In this document: positions 7,375 through 14,023 of the stretch, piece by piece
Layout: each line of letters starts with the position of its first letter
Numbering within the stretch: position 1 is the first letter of the stretch
Source of the DNA: Clostridiales bacterium
GTDB lineage: Bacteria; Bacillota; Clostridia; Oscillospirales; Oscillospiraceae
Length of the DNA stretch: 14,076 bases
Direction of reading: 5' to 3'
NCBI GenBank assembly: GCA_021205375.1
Contig: JAJPXR010000124.1
Span: forward strand, 1 to 14,076
Notes under the pieces: model-generated
What the model saw: only the letters and a program-made list of their open reading frames with translations
Told to the model about the DNA's origin: nothing
Database searches by the model: none
Translations under genes and position numbers: made by a program

Positions 7375-7404
7375 TCCGGGGGCGTGAAGCCCCCGGATTT
7401 TTTT
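7374..7404 (+). terminator. Rho-independent terminator of the GH-A hydrolase gene
   Basis: A perfect 10-bp GC-rich stem (arms 7374-7383 and 7389-7398, loop GTGAA) is followed by a seven-T run at 7398-7404. The T-run is on the plus strand, so it ends the plus transcript about 215 bp after the hydrolase stop. On the minus strand the same stem lies 24 bp past the rhamnosidase stop codon but is followed by ATTGAGC, so it would terminate that gene only weakly. Confidence 0.9.
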
Positions 7405-7427
7405 GCCCCATGGGAAGGATTAGAGTG

Positions 7428-10127
7428 TCAAATTCGATACCGCACCCGCCACCGCCCGGAACCGGCGTGGGCCTGATCCTCCGCAAAAACCAGACCACCA
7501 TCGTCCAGAACCTCACGGGCCTGCACAAGCTGAATTTCGGCACTGGTGTTGGGTGGAATGACCGCTTCCAGCGTGACAACATCCCCATTTTTGCGCCACT
7601 TGATGGCGATTTCCCCATAGCTGCTCCGGCAGGAAATTTCCACACATTCCAGCCCCCCGCCGATTTGAGGACGAATGAAAAAGTGCTCATAGCCGGGGCG
7701 ATTTTCATCCAGTTCCAGTCCGCCGATGGTGCGGAGCATCCACTCTCCAATCGACCCGTAGGCGTAGTGGTTGAAGGAGTTCATATCGGCGCTCCACATG
7801 GTCCCGTCGGGCTTTTTCCCGTCCCAGTGCTCCCAGACGGTGGTGGCCCCCGCTTTCACCTGGTAGAGCCAGCCGGGACAATCCTCCTTCAGCAGCAGTG
7901 CATAGGCTTCTTCCAGACAACCGTTTTCGCTGAGGGCCGGTGCGATGTGGGGCGTCCCCAAAAAGCCGGTGGTCAGGTGGCCGCCGGACTGAGCCAGCAG
8001 GTCTTTCAGTCCCTGTACCACCTGGGGTTTCCACGCCTCCGGAACCAAATCAAACCGCAGCGCCAGCACATGGGCGGTCTGGGTGGGGACGGTCAGCCGC
8101 CCGTCGGAGGTGAAAAACCGCCGCTGGAAGTCTGCCGTCAGCGCCTGGGCCCTGCGCTCCAGCGCCTCGGCCTCGGTCTCCCGACCCAGGACCCGGAGCA
8201 TTTTCCCCACCAGCCGGGTGACATAGCAGTAGTAGGCGGCGCTGCAGTATTCATCGGGAGTGGCCCCTTTGTAGCTGCCGGCAGGGAGGGGCGCAGCCCC
8301 GGAAGTGCCGCTTGACGGCGGAGCGGCGTCCAGCGCCAGCCAGTCCCCGAACTGCGCCCCGAACCGGAACAGACAGCCCTCGCTGTGCCGCTCCAGAAAG
8401 TCCAGCCACCGGAGCATGGAATCCATCTGCTCCGCCAGCACTGTTTTGTCTCCGTAGGCCAGGTACAGCGCCCAGGGCAGCAGCACGGCCACGTCTCCCC
8501 AACCGGAGGCCCCGCCCTGAACGTCCTGGTCCAGCAGCCAGTCCCCTTCCATGTGACCGGTCAGCAGGTCGGGCACCACATGGGGGACGGCTCCGTTTGC
8601 AAATTGGTCCGCCCGCACGTCCGCCAGCCACTTCCGGTAAAAGGCGTCGGTGTTCATCAGCAGACAGGAGGTGGGGGCAAAGGCCACCACGTCCCCCGTC
8701 CAGCCCAGCCGCTCGTCCCGCTGGGGGCAGTCGGTGGGGAGGTCTATAAAGTTTCCCTTCATACCCCACAGGATGTTGTGCCACAGTTGGTTCAGCCGTG
8801 GATCAGAACAGAGGAAAGAGGCGGTCTCCTCCATGGCGGAGTACACCACCCGGCCCTGGAACTGTTCCAGCTTTGGAACGCCGGGCCAGGAGATGATTTG
8901 GGCGTACTGGAACCCCTGGAAGGTGAACAGGGGCCGGAACTGCTCCCGCGCTTCGCCCTTGCAGATATAGCGCACCCGTGGGCGGATGCCCCGGAGGTTT
9001 TCCGTATAGACGTTGCCCTCTGCGTCCAGCGTCTCGAAGAACAGCAGCTCTGCCACGTCTCCCGGCGTGGCGTTTTCCACCGTAAAGGCGCACCAGCCCG
9101 CCATATTCTGCCCGAAGTCGATGACCCGCTCGCCTGCGGGGGTGGTGAACAGCCGCACAGGGGAAACACAGTCCATCTCCCGCACCGGGCAGCCCTGCTG
9201 GGGAATCAGCGTTTCCACCGGCTGGGGGACGGGTTCAGTCACCCGCCAGCCGCTGTCGTCGAAGCCCGGTTCAGTCCACCCCGGCTGCTCTGCCGTCAAG
9301 CGGCACTTCCGGGGCTGCGCCCCTCCTTGCAGCCGGGCGTCGTAGACCTCGCCGTCATAAATTTCGCTGAACAGCACCGGCCCCCGGCTGCCCTTCCAGC
9401 CCTCGTCGGTGCAGACCCATTCCTCGGTGTCGTCCGTGTACCGGAGAAGGAGCTGCCCGCCGAAAGCGGTACGGGTGCCGTAGTTGTTGCGGGTGTGCTT
9501 GTAGCCCATCATGCCCTTGTACCACCCGGCCCCCAGCATAACGCCCAGGGCGTTTTCTCCCTGCCGGAGCAGGGACGTGACCTCATAGGTCTGGTAGCGC
9601 AGGTGCTTGTGGTAGCTGGTCCAGCCGGGGGCCAGCTCGTCTGGGGAAACGGCCCGGCCGTTGAGGAAGGCGTGGTAAATGCCATGAGCGGAGCAGACCA
9701 GCCATGCCTCTTTTACAGCCTTTGAGATGGTGAACCTCCTGCGCAGCAGCGTCCCGTAGCTTTGGTCTTTGTCCTCCTCTGGCTCGGCGGAGCGAAAGCT
9801 GCCCCGCCACTCCTCCGGGGTTTGGAAAGCGGTGACAAAATTTGTCTCCGCCCACTGGCTGCGCTCGTCCCCCGCGGCAGAGCGCACCCGGAGGGTGTAG
9901 CGGGTGATGCTTTTCCAGTCCCAGGCGAGGGAAACGTGCGCAGATTGGCGGCTGGGTACGCTGCCGCTGTCATAGAGCAGCGTTCTGGCCTCCCAAAGCT
10001 GGATTTGATACCCTGTCTGTATCACATTGCGCTGGTCGGATTCCAGCGCCCAGCTCAACTCGATCGAATCACGAATGCCGACAGGCTCGGTCAGTCCATT
10101 GACCATCAAATGCGAAAGCGTCAGCAT
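7428..10127 (-). CDS. GH78 alpha-L-rhamnosidase
   Basis: An 899-residue inverting enzyme that releases terminal L-rhamnose from glycosides or polysaccharides. The start at 10127 has AAAGGGGAG about 6 nt upstream; the longer frame from 10223 adds 32 residues lacking such a site. There is no signal peptide, so it is cytoplasmic. Domains in order: an N-terminal fibronectin-III-like domain (about 1-105); the Bac_rhamnosid_N beta domain (about 130-295) with WLVCSAHGIYHAFLNGR and GAGWYKGMMG; the concanavalin-like domain with IDFGQNMAGW (336-345); the (alpha/alpha)6 catalytic domain with DCPQRDERLGWTGD (466-479), whose Asp/Glu residues form the active site, and TVWEHWDG with Glu766; and a C-terminal beta domain. 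Two extra segments, about 266-279 and 600-617, are encoded by inserted copies of a 35-bp palindromic repeat. The first interrupts the usual YDAR..PGW...GFDDSGW run, the second the LD-to-SYKGATPDE loop. It has its own promoter and is divergent from the carboxylesterase. Confidence 0.93.
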   Translation of the reverse strand: MLTLSHLMVNGLTEPVGIRDSIELSWALESDQRNVIQTGYQIQLWEARTLLYDSGSVPSRQSAHVSLAWDWKSITRYTLRVRSAAGDERSQWAETNFVTAFQTPEEWRGSFRSAEPEEDKDQSYGTLLRRRFTISKAVKEAWLVCSAHGIYHAFLNGRAVSPDELAPGWTSYHKHLRYQTYEVTSLLRQGENALGVMLGAGWYKGMMGYKHTRNNYGTRTAFGGQLLLRYTDDTEEWVCTDEGWKGSRGPVLFSEIYDGEVYDARLQGGAQPRKCRLTAEQPGWTEPGFDDSGWRVTEPVPQPVETLIPQQGCPVREMDCVSPVRLFTTPAGERVIDFGQNMAGWCAFTVENATPGDVAELLFFETLDAEGNVYTENLRGIRPRVRYICKGEAREQFRPLFTFQGFQYAQIISWPGVPKLEQFQGRVVYSAMEETASFLCSDPRLNQLWHNILWGMKGNFIDLPTDCPQRDERLGWTGDVVAFAPTSCLLMNTDAFYRKWLADVRADQFANGAVPHVVPDLLTGHMEGDWLLDQDVQGGASGWGDVAVLLPWALYLAYGDKTVLAEQMDSMLRWLDFLERHSEGCLFRFGAQFGDWLALDAAPPSSGTSGAAPLPAGSYKGATPDEYCSAAYYCYVTRLVGKMLRVLGRETEAEALERRAQALTADFQRRFFTSDGRLTVPTQTAHVLALRFDLVPEAWKPQVVQGLKDLLAQSGGHLTTGFLGTPHIAPALSENGCLEEAYALLLKEDCPGWLYQVKAGATTVWEHWDGKKPDGTMWSADMNSFNHYAYGSIGEWMLRTIGGLELDENRPGYEHFFIRPQIGGGLECVEISCRSSYGEIAIKWRKNGDVVTLEAVIPPNTSAEIQLVQAREVLDDGGLVFAEDQAHAGSGRWRVRYRI
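8285..8319 (-). repeat. 35-bp palindromic repeat, in-gene copy 1
   Basis: This segment is the exact reverse complement of 9292-9326 over 35 bp. It contains the internal palindrome GGGGCGCAGCCCC and the motif GCCGCTTGACGG. Read on the gene's strand it encodes part of residues 600-617, a Pro/Ser/Gly/Ala-rich loop (PPSSGTSGAAPLP) between LALD and SYKGATPDEY. That loop has no counterpart that I know of in usual GH78 proteins. Confidence 0.85.
9292..9326 (+). repeat. 35-bp palindromic repeat, in-gene copy 2 (inverted)
   Basis: A perfect 35-bp match, in opposite orientation, to 8285-8319; the two copies are 972 bp apart. On the gene's strand it encodes GGAQPRKCRLTA (within residues 266-279), a basic sequence quite unlike the one encoded by the other copy, because the repeat is read from its other strand. 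It sits in the Bac_rhamnosid_N domain between YDARL and EQPGW. Confidence 0.85.
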
Positions 10128-10152
10128 AGGAAACTCCCCTTTGTTTGTACTT

Positions 10153-10171
10153 ACAGGAGCCGAACTCCTGT
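10153..10171 (-). promoter_or_regulatory. 5'-leader hairpin of the rhamnosidase mRNA
   Basis: ACAGGAG and CTCCTGT form a perfect 7-bp stem around a 5-nt loop (TTCGG on the transcript). It lies between the predicted promoter (-10 at 10185-10180) and the ribosome binding site. It may stabilise the transcript or be part of an operator. Its function is unknown. Confidence 0.5.
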
Positions 10172-10179
10172 CTGCCCTT

Positions 10180-10208
10180 ATTTTAGCAGAGGGTGACGCA
10201 CTTGTCAC
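10180..10208 (-). promoter_or_regulatory. Promoter of the rhamnosidase gene
   Basis: On the minus strand a -35-like GTGACA (10208-10203) is separated by 17 bp from a -10-like TAAAAT (10185-10180). This places the transcription start near 10173, about 45 nt before the start codon. Unlike the three plus-strand promoters it has a recognisable -35. The -35 lies inside an inverted repeat. Confidence 0.65.
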
Positions 10209-10209
10209 C
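10192..10209. promoter_or_regulatory. Inverted repeat overlapping the rhamnosidase -35 region
   Basis: GGTGAC (10192-10197) and GTCACC (10204-10209) form a perfect dyad with a 6-bp spacer. It covers the -35 hexamer of the minus-strand promoter, so a dimeric repressor binding here would block it. No matching repressor gene is in the window. Confidence 0.45.
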
Positions 10210-10225
10210 GCCCTTTTGCGCAACA

Positions 10226-10254
10226 GGTCGGATTAGGGTAAGAGGTGGTCGGGA
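10226..10254 (+). promoter_or_regulatory. Direct-repeat operator 3 (rhamnosidase/carboxylesterase divergent region)
   Basis: Half-sites GGTCGGA (10226) and GGTCGGG (10247) start 21 bp apart, with AGGG and AA between them at the same positions as in the sites at 5815 and 11909. The second half-site starts 38 bp before TATAAT of the carboxylesterase promoter. The site also lies just upstream of the divergent rhamnosidase promoter, so one bound regulator could serve both genes. Confidence 0.6.
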
Positions 10255-10284
10255 AAGCGGTATTTCTCCCGATGGTGGTGTTGC

Positions 10285-10290
10285 TATAAT
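10285..10290 (+). promoter_or_regulatory. -10 box of the carboxylesterase promoter
   Basis: A perfect TATAAT. The hexamer 17 bp upstream (10262-10267, ATTTCT) is not a good -35. The predicted transcript starts about 45 nt before the start codon at 10342. A weak -35 next to an upstream direct-repeat operator points to activation. Confidence 0.6.
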
Positions 10291-10341
10291 AGGATTCAGT
10301 AAAGCAAGGATTCTCATTCAAAACGAAGGAGGCAAACGAGA

Positions 10342-11895
10342 ATGAGTGAACAAATCGTCACCATCAGCAGCGGAAAGGTGCGGGGCTACCAGCGTAACGG
10401 CATGGTGGAGTACCTGGGCATCCCTTACGCCCAGCCGCCGGTGGGAGAGCTGCGGTTCAAGCGGGCGCGGCCCGTCCAGCCGTGGGACGGCGTCTTTGAC
10501 GCCAAGGAGTACGGCCCGGAGGCGGTGCAGTTCGACGAGGGCCAGTACAAGGGAGCCGAGGACTGCCTGACCATCAACGTCCAGCGCCCGCTGGAGGGAG
10601 AAAACCTCCCGGTTTTCGTGTACATCCACGGGGGCGGCTACAACACCGGCGGCTGCAACGTACCGCTGTACAACGGCAAGACCTTCGTGGCGGAGGGCAT
10701 CGTCTATGTAGCCTTCCAGTACCGGCTGAACGTGCTGGGCTTCTACGACTTCACCACCTACCCCGGCTGTGAGGACTTCGAGAGCAACTGCGGCCTGTCT
10801 GACCAGATCCTCGCCATGCAGTGGATCCATGAGAACATCGCCGCCTTCGGCGGCGACCCGGAGCGGGTGACCATCTGCGGCGAGTCCGCCGGGGCCGCCT
10901 CGGTGGTTAATATGATGGCCTGCCCCGCCGTCAAGGGAACTTTCCAGCAGGCCATTTCCCAGAGCGCCCTGCCCAACTGCGTGGTGACCCACGAGATGGC
11001 CCGGCGAAACATCGACCTCTTTCTGGAGGGCATGGGCTGGACAGAGGCCGACCTGCCCAAACTCCGCACCGACGACCCCTTCACCTTCCTGAAAGGGAAC
11101 GACTACGTGGCGGAGCACCACCAGTACCGCAACCCCGGTATGTTCCTCCCCGGCCCCATTCAGGACGATTTGCTGCCCGTCCGCCCCATCGACGCCATCC
11201 GCAGCGGCAGCGCCGCCGGGGTGAAGCTCATCATCGGCAGCAACGCCCACGAGGGCACTACCTTCGTCCACCCGGAAAAGACCGGCTTCCCCAACAGTTG
11301 GAGCATGATCGCCCAGATGTTTGAGAAAAACGGGAACATCGATCACTTTTTCGACTTTGTGCGCTACTACCACCCCAACGCGGACGCCTGGCTGAAGCAG
11401 TTCGACGGCCAGGACAAGTTCAGCGCCGCGTCTGTGACCACTGCGCCGGGGCCGGTGAAGGTGGGGGTGCCGTTCATCAACTTCGGCACCGACTACGCCT
11501 TCCAGGTCCCCGCCGTCAAGGTGGCTGAGGGACAACGCCAGTACACTCCGGACGTGTGGATGTACCGCTACGACCTGGTGACCAAATCCGGCGAGGCCAG
11601 CGGCCTGAAAGCCTCCCACGCCTTCGACCTCCCCGCCATGTTCGGCAACCGGGACTTCCATTTCAGCCGGTTTATCTTCGACGGCGAGGACGACGCCCTG
11701 GTGGACAGCATCATCAGCGAAATGCACGGCAGTTGGGTGCGCTTCATCAAGACCGGAGAACCGGGCGAGAACTGGCCCCGTTACACCGGCTACAACTGCA
11801 AACTGCGCATCTTCGACCGGGAGACCCGGACCGAGCAGGTGGACCGCTCCGAGCTGATGGACACCTGGCAGGACATCCGGTTTTATGAGGACTGA
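10342..11895 (+). CDS. Type B carboxylesterase (alpha/beta hydrolase)
   Basis: A 517-residue carboxylesterase/lipase of the COesterase family. The N-terminus shows the family hallmark EYLGIPYAQPPVGELRFK (23-40) and EDCLTINVQ (73-81). The oxyanion hole is HGGG (96-99). The triad is recognisable as Ser182 in GESAG, Glu304 in SNAHEGT and His426 in ASHAFDLP. AAGGAGG lies 9 nt before the start. There is no signal peptide, so it is intracellular. The length is normal. It would remove acyl or aryl ester groups; next to a rhamnosidase, a role in de-esterifying acylated plant or microbial glycosides is plausible, but the substrate cannot be read from sequence. The chimeric transporter gene follows 125 bp downstream with its own promoter. 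Confidence 0.92.
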   Translation: MSEQIVTISSGKVRGYQRNGMVEYLGIPYAQPPVGELRFKRARPVQPWDGVFDAKEYGPEAVQFDEGQYKGAEDCLTINVQRPLEGENLPVFVYIHGGGYNTGGCNVPLYNGKTFVAEGIVYVAFQYRLNVLGFYDFTTYPGCEDFESNCGLSDQILAMQWIHENIAAFGGDPERVTICGESAGAASVVNMMACPAVKGTFQQAISQSALPNCVVTHEMARRNIDLFLEGMGWTEADLPKLRTDDPFTFLKGNDYVAEHHQYRNPGMFLPGPIQDDLLPVRPIDAIRSGSAAGVKLIIGSNAHEGTTFVHPEKTGFPNSWSMIAQMFEKNGNIDHFFDFVRYYHPNADAWLKQFDGQDKFSAASVTTAPGPVKVGVPFINFGTDYAFQVPAVKVAEGQRQYTPDVWMYRYDLVTKSGEASGLKASHAFDLPAMFGNRDFHFSRFIFDGEDDALVDSIISEMHGSWVRFIKTGEPGENWPRYTGYNCKLRIFDRETRTEQVDRSELMDTWQDIRFYED

Positions 11896-11908
11896 CACGG
11901 TCACATCG

Positions 11909-11937
11909 GGTCGGAAAAGGGCAAGTTCTGGTAGGAT
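11909..11937 (+). promoter_or_regulatory. Direct-repeat operator 2 (upstream of the symporter-isomerase gene)
   Basis: Half-sites GGTCGGA (11909) and GGTAGGA (11930) start 21 bp apart, nearly identical to 5815-5843 (26 of 29 positions by eye). The site starts 13 bp after the esterase stop codon, and its second half-site lies 37 bp before the TATACT -10 box. Confidence 0.7.
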
Positions 11938-11966
11938 AATACCTGTCAGAAAACCCGTCAAATTTG

Positions 11967-11972
11967 TATACT
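11967..11972 (+). promoter_or_regulatory. -10 box of the symporter-isomerase gene
   Basis: TATACT lies at the same distance from its operator as the -10 boxes of the GH-A hydrolase and esterase genes. The hexamer 17 bp upstream (TGTCAG) is not a convincing -35. The predicted leader is about 40 nt. Confidence 0.55.
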
Positions 11973-12020
11973 GTATTCAGCGCAAGCAAAACGAAAATAT
12001 CAAACAAAGGAGCGAAAGAA

Positions 12021-13970
12021 ATGTTTAATTTTGCGTCCAAAACCAACGACCCCAACACCAAACTGGGCTGGAACGACCGTATCGGCTACGGCGTCGGCAA
12101 CTTCGGTATGGCGTGGGTCAACGGCATGATGTCCGCATTCTTCATGTCCTATCTGACCGACGTGTCCCTGGTGGACGCGGGGGTCGCCAGCACCATCATC
12201 GCCATTTCCAAGTTGTTTGACGGGTTCTCCGACCTGATCATGGGCCGCATCGTGGACGGCACCAAATCCAAAATGGGCAAGGCTCGTGTCTGGCTGGTGC
12301 GGATGTGCGTACCAATGGCTATCGCGGTGATCCTGTTGTTCAGCATCCCCTCCTCCTTCACGGGAATGGTGAAGTACGTCTACATCTTCGTCATCTACAA
12401 CCTGGTCAACTCCGTGTTCTACACGTCGATGTTTGTGCCCTTCAACTCGCTGATCTCGCTGACCACCAACGACAGCTACGAACACGGTATGCTGGGCAAC
12501 ATCAGCATGATTTTCCAGACCATCGCCAACATCACCATGAACACCTTCTTCATGGGCTGGGTCATCATGTTTGCCGGAACCGACACCCTCTACACCCCTG
12601 AAGCCCAGAAGGGCTGGACCATGGCCACCATCATTGTGGGTATCTTCGTAGTGGTTTCCGCGCTCATCTGCGTCATGGGCACCAAGGAGCGCACCGCTGT
12701 ACAGACCGCCGCTGAGGAGGAAAAGCCCAAGGACGACATCCCCGCTATGGTGGCGCTGAAATCTCTGGTGACCAACAAGTACTGGGTCACGATGATCTTC
12801 TGTATGTTCGTCATCTTTTTCATCATCGTCATGTACTCCGCCGGAGCCATTTACTACTGCAAGGACGTGTTGGGCGATTACTCCCTGTACACCGACATCG
12901 CCGCCTGGCTGGGCGAGGGCTACGCCTGCGGCGCGGTGGGCGAGATGGTGGCCGATTTGGAGCGGTTCGGCAAGCGCCACGCCGTCATCACCGGCGTGGT
13001 GGAGGGCGGCGACCCCGCTGTGCAGGCGGAGATCGAGGACTGGTGCAAGGCCGCGCAAGTGCGCCGCCGTTTCCGCCAGACCAACATCGCCCAAATTGGC
13101 CGCCCCTATCCCGGCATGATGGACCTCTACATCGACGAGTCCAACCTGTACCGGCGGATGGGCCTGTATACCAAGCAGTTCGACTGGGAAAAGATGTGGG
13201 CCATTGCCGACAACGTCACCGACGAGGACGCCATCCGCGCCAAAGCCCAGGACATCCTGGATACCTTCGACATCGAGGGCGGCGGCAGCATCGAGGAAGT
13301 CTGGGAGATGGCGAAGTACGTGGTCGCCTTCGAGCAGTGGGTGAAGGATGAGCAGCTTGGCCTCATCGCCTCCCACTATGACGGCTACGCCCAGGGCAAG
13401 GCCGGCGTGCTGGACAGTATGCTGATTCCCGCTTTCTCCATGCTCATCAAACAGGGCACCGCCTGCGCCGTGGAGGGCGACATGAAGGTGGCGATGGCCA
13501 TGAGCATCCTTAAGACCATTTCCGGCACCGGCCAGCTGGCCGAGATGTACTCTATCGACTTCAACGACGACATCGCCATCATCGGGCACAGCGGTTCCGG
13601 CGACGCGGACATTTCCGACAAGAAGCCCACCATGAAGATCGTCAAGGTGTTCCACGGCAAGACCGGCGGCGGCTACCTGACCCAGTTCTACCCCTACACC
13701 GGCCCTGTGACCTACCTGGCCATCACCCAGGACGGCAACGGCAACTTCAAGTTTGTTGTGGCGGAGGGTGTCAACGAGGAGGGCAAGATCCTCTCCTTCG
13801 GCGACACCAATATGCGTACCCGGTTCACCTGCGGCGCGACGGAGTTCGTCACTCGCTGGAGCGAGTGCGGCCCCACCCACCACTTCGCCGCAGCCACCGG
13901 GCGGCACATCGACACCATTTTGAAGGTGGCGAAGATTTTGAACGTGCCGGTGGACGTTGTCACCCGGTAA
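12021..13970 (+). CDS. Chimeric protein: truncated GPH sugar symporter fused to arabinose/fucose-isomerase-like domain
   Basis: A 649-residue in-frame chimera. The start at 12021 has AAAGGAG 8 nt upstream. Residues 1 to about 290 are the N-terminal half of a glycoside-pentoside-hexuronide:cation symporter: KLGWNDRIGYGVGN, KLFDGFSDLIMGRIVDGTKS, then helices up to MIFCMFVIFFIIVMYSAG. About 7 of the usual 12 helices are present. After DVLGDYSLYT (nt about 12876-12893) it changes abruptly to DIAAWLGEGYACGAVGEMV and IGRPYPGMMDLYIDESNLYR, typical of the L-arabinose/L-fucose isomerase superfamily, continuing to its natural C-terminus. Candidate metal ligands remain (Glu485 in CAVEGD, His523 in IIGHSG, His620/621 in GPTHHF), but about 115-130 N-terminal residues of the isomerase are missing. 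A deletion fusing two neighbouring genes, or an assembly misjoin, explains it best. Neither half is likely to work normally, though this is not certain. Confidence 0.85.
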   Translation: MFNFASKTNDPNTKLGWNDRIGYGVGNFGMAWVNGMMSAFFMSYLTDVSLVDAGVASTIIAISKLFDGFSDLIMGRIVDGTKSKMGKARVWLVRMCVPMAIAVILLFSIPSSFTGMVKYVYIFVIYNLVNSVFYTSMFVPFNSLISLTTNDSYEHGMLGNISMIFQTIANITMNTFFMGWVIMFAGTDTLYTPEAQKGWTMATIIVGIFVVVSALICVMGTKERTAVQTAAEEEKPKDDIPAMVALKSLVTNKYWVTMIFCMFVIFFIIVMYSAGAIYYCKDVLGDYSLYTDIAAWLGEGYACGAVGEMVADLERFGKRHAVITGVVEGGDPAVQAEIEDWCKAAQVRRRFRQTNIAQIGRPYPGMMDLYIDESNLYRRMGLYTKQFDWEKMWAIADNVTDEDAIRAKAQDILDTFDIEGGGSIEEVWEMAKYVVAFEQWVKDEQLGLIASHYDGYAQGKAGVLDSMLIPAFSMLIKQGTACAVEGDMKVAMAMSILKTISGTGQLAEMYSIDFNDDIAIIGHSGSGDADISDKKPTMKIVKVFHGKTGGGYLTQFYPYTGPVTYLAITQDGNGNFKFVVAEGVNEEGKILSFGDTNMRTRFTCGATEFVTRWSECGPTHHFAAATGRHIDTILKVAKILNVPVDVVTR

Positions 13971-14023
13971 AAGGAAAATCGGTGAGTCCTTTGAACCAGC
14001 GTGGTCAGTGATTCCGGCGGAAA

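Noticed and set aside
7374..7404. Fully bidirectional terminator for hydrolase and rhamnosidase
   Set aside because: The T-run is present only on the plus-strand side. On the minus strand the stem is followed by ATTGAGC, so only weak minus-strand termination can be claimed.
8385..9725. 446-codon open frame on the plus strand within the rhamnosidase gene
   Set aside because: Antisense shadow of a clear GH78 gene; low-complexity composition and no recognisable domain.
10318..11961. 547-codon open frame on the minus strand opposite the carboxylesterase
   Set aside because: Same antisense artefact; the plus strand shows an intact esterase triad, a ribosome binding site and a promoter.
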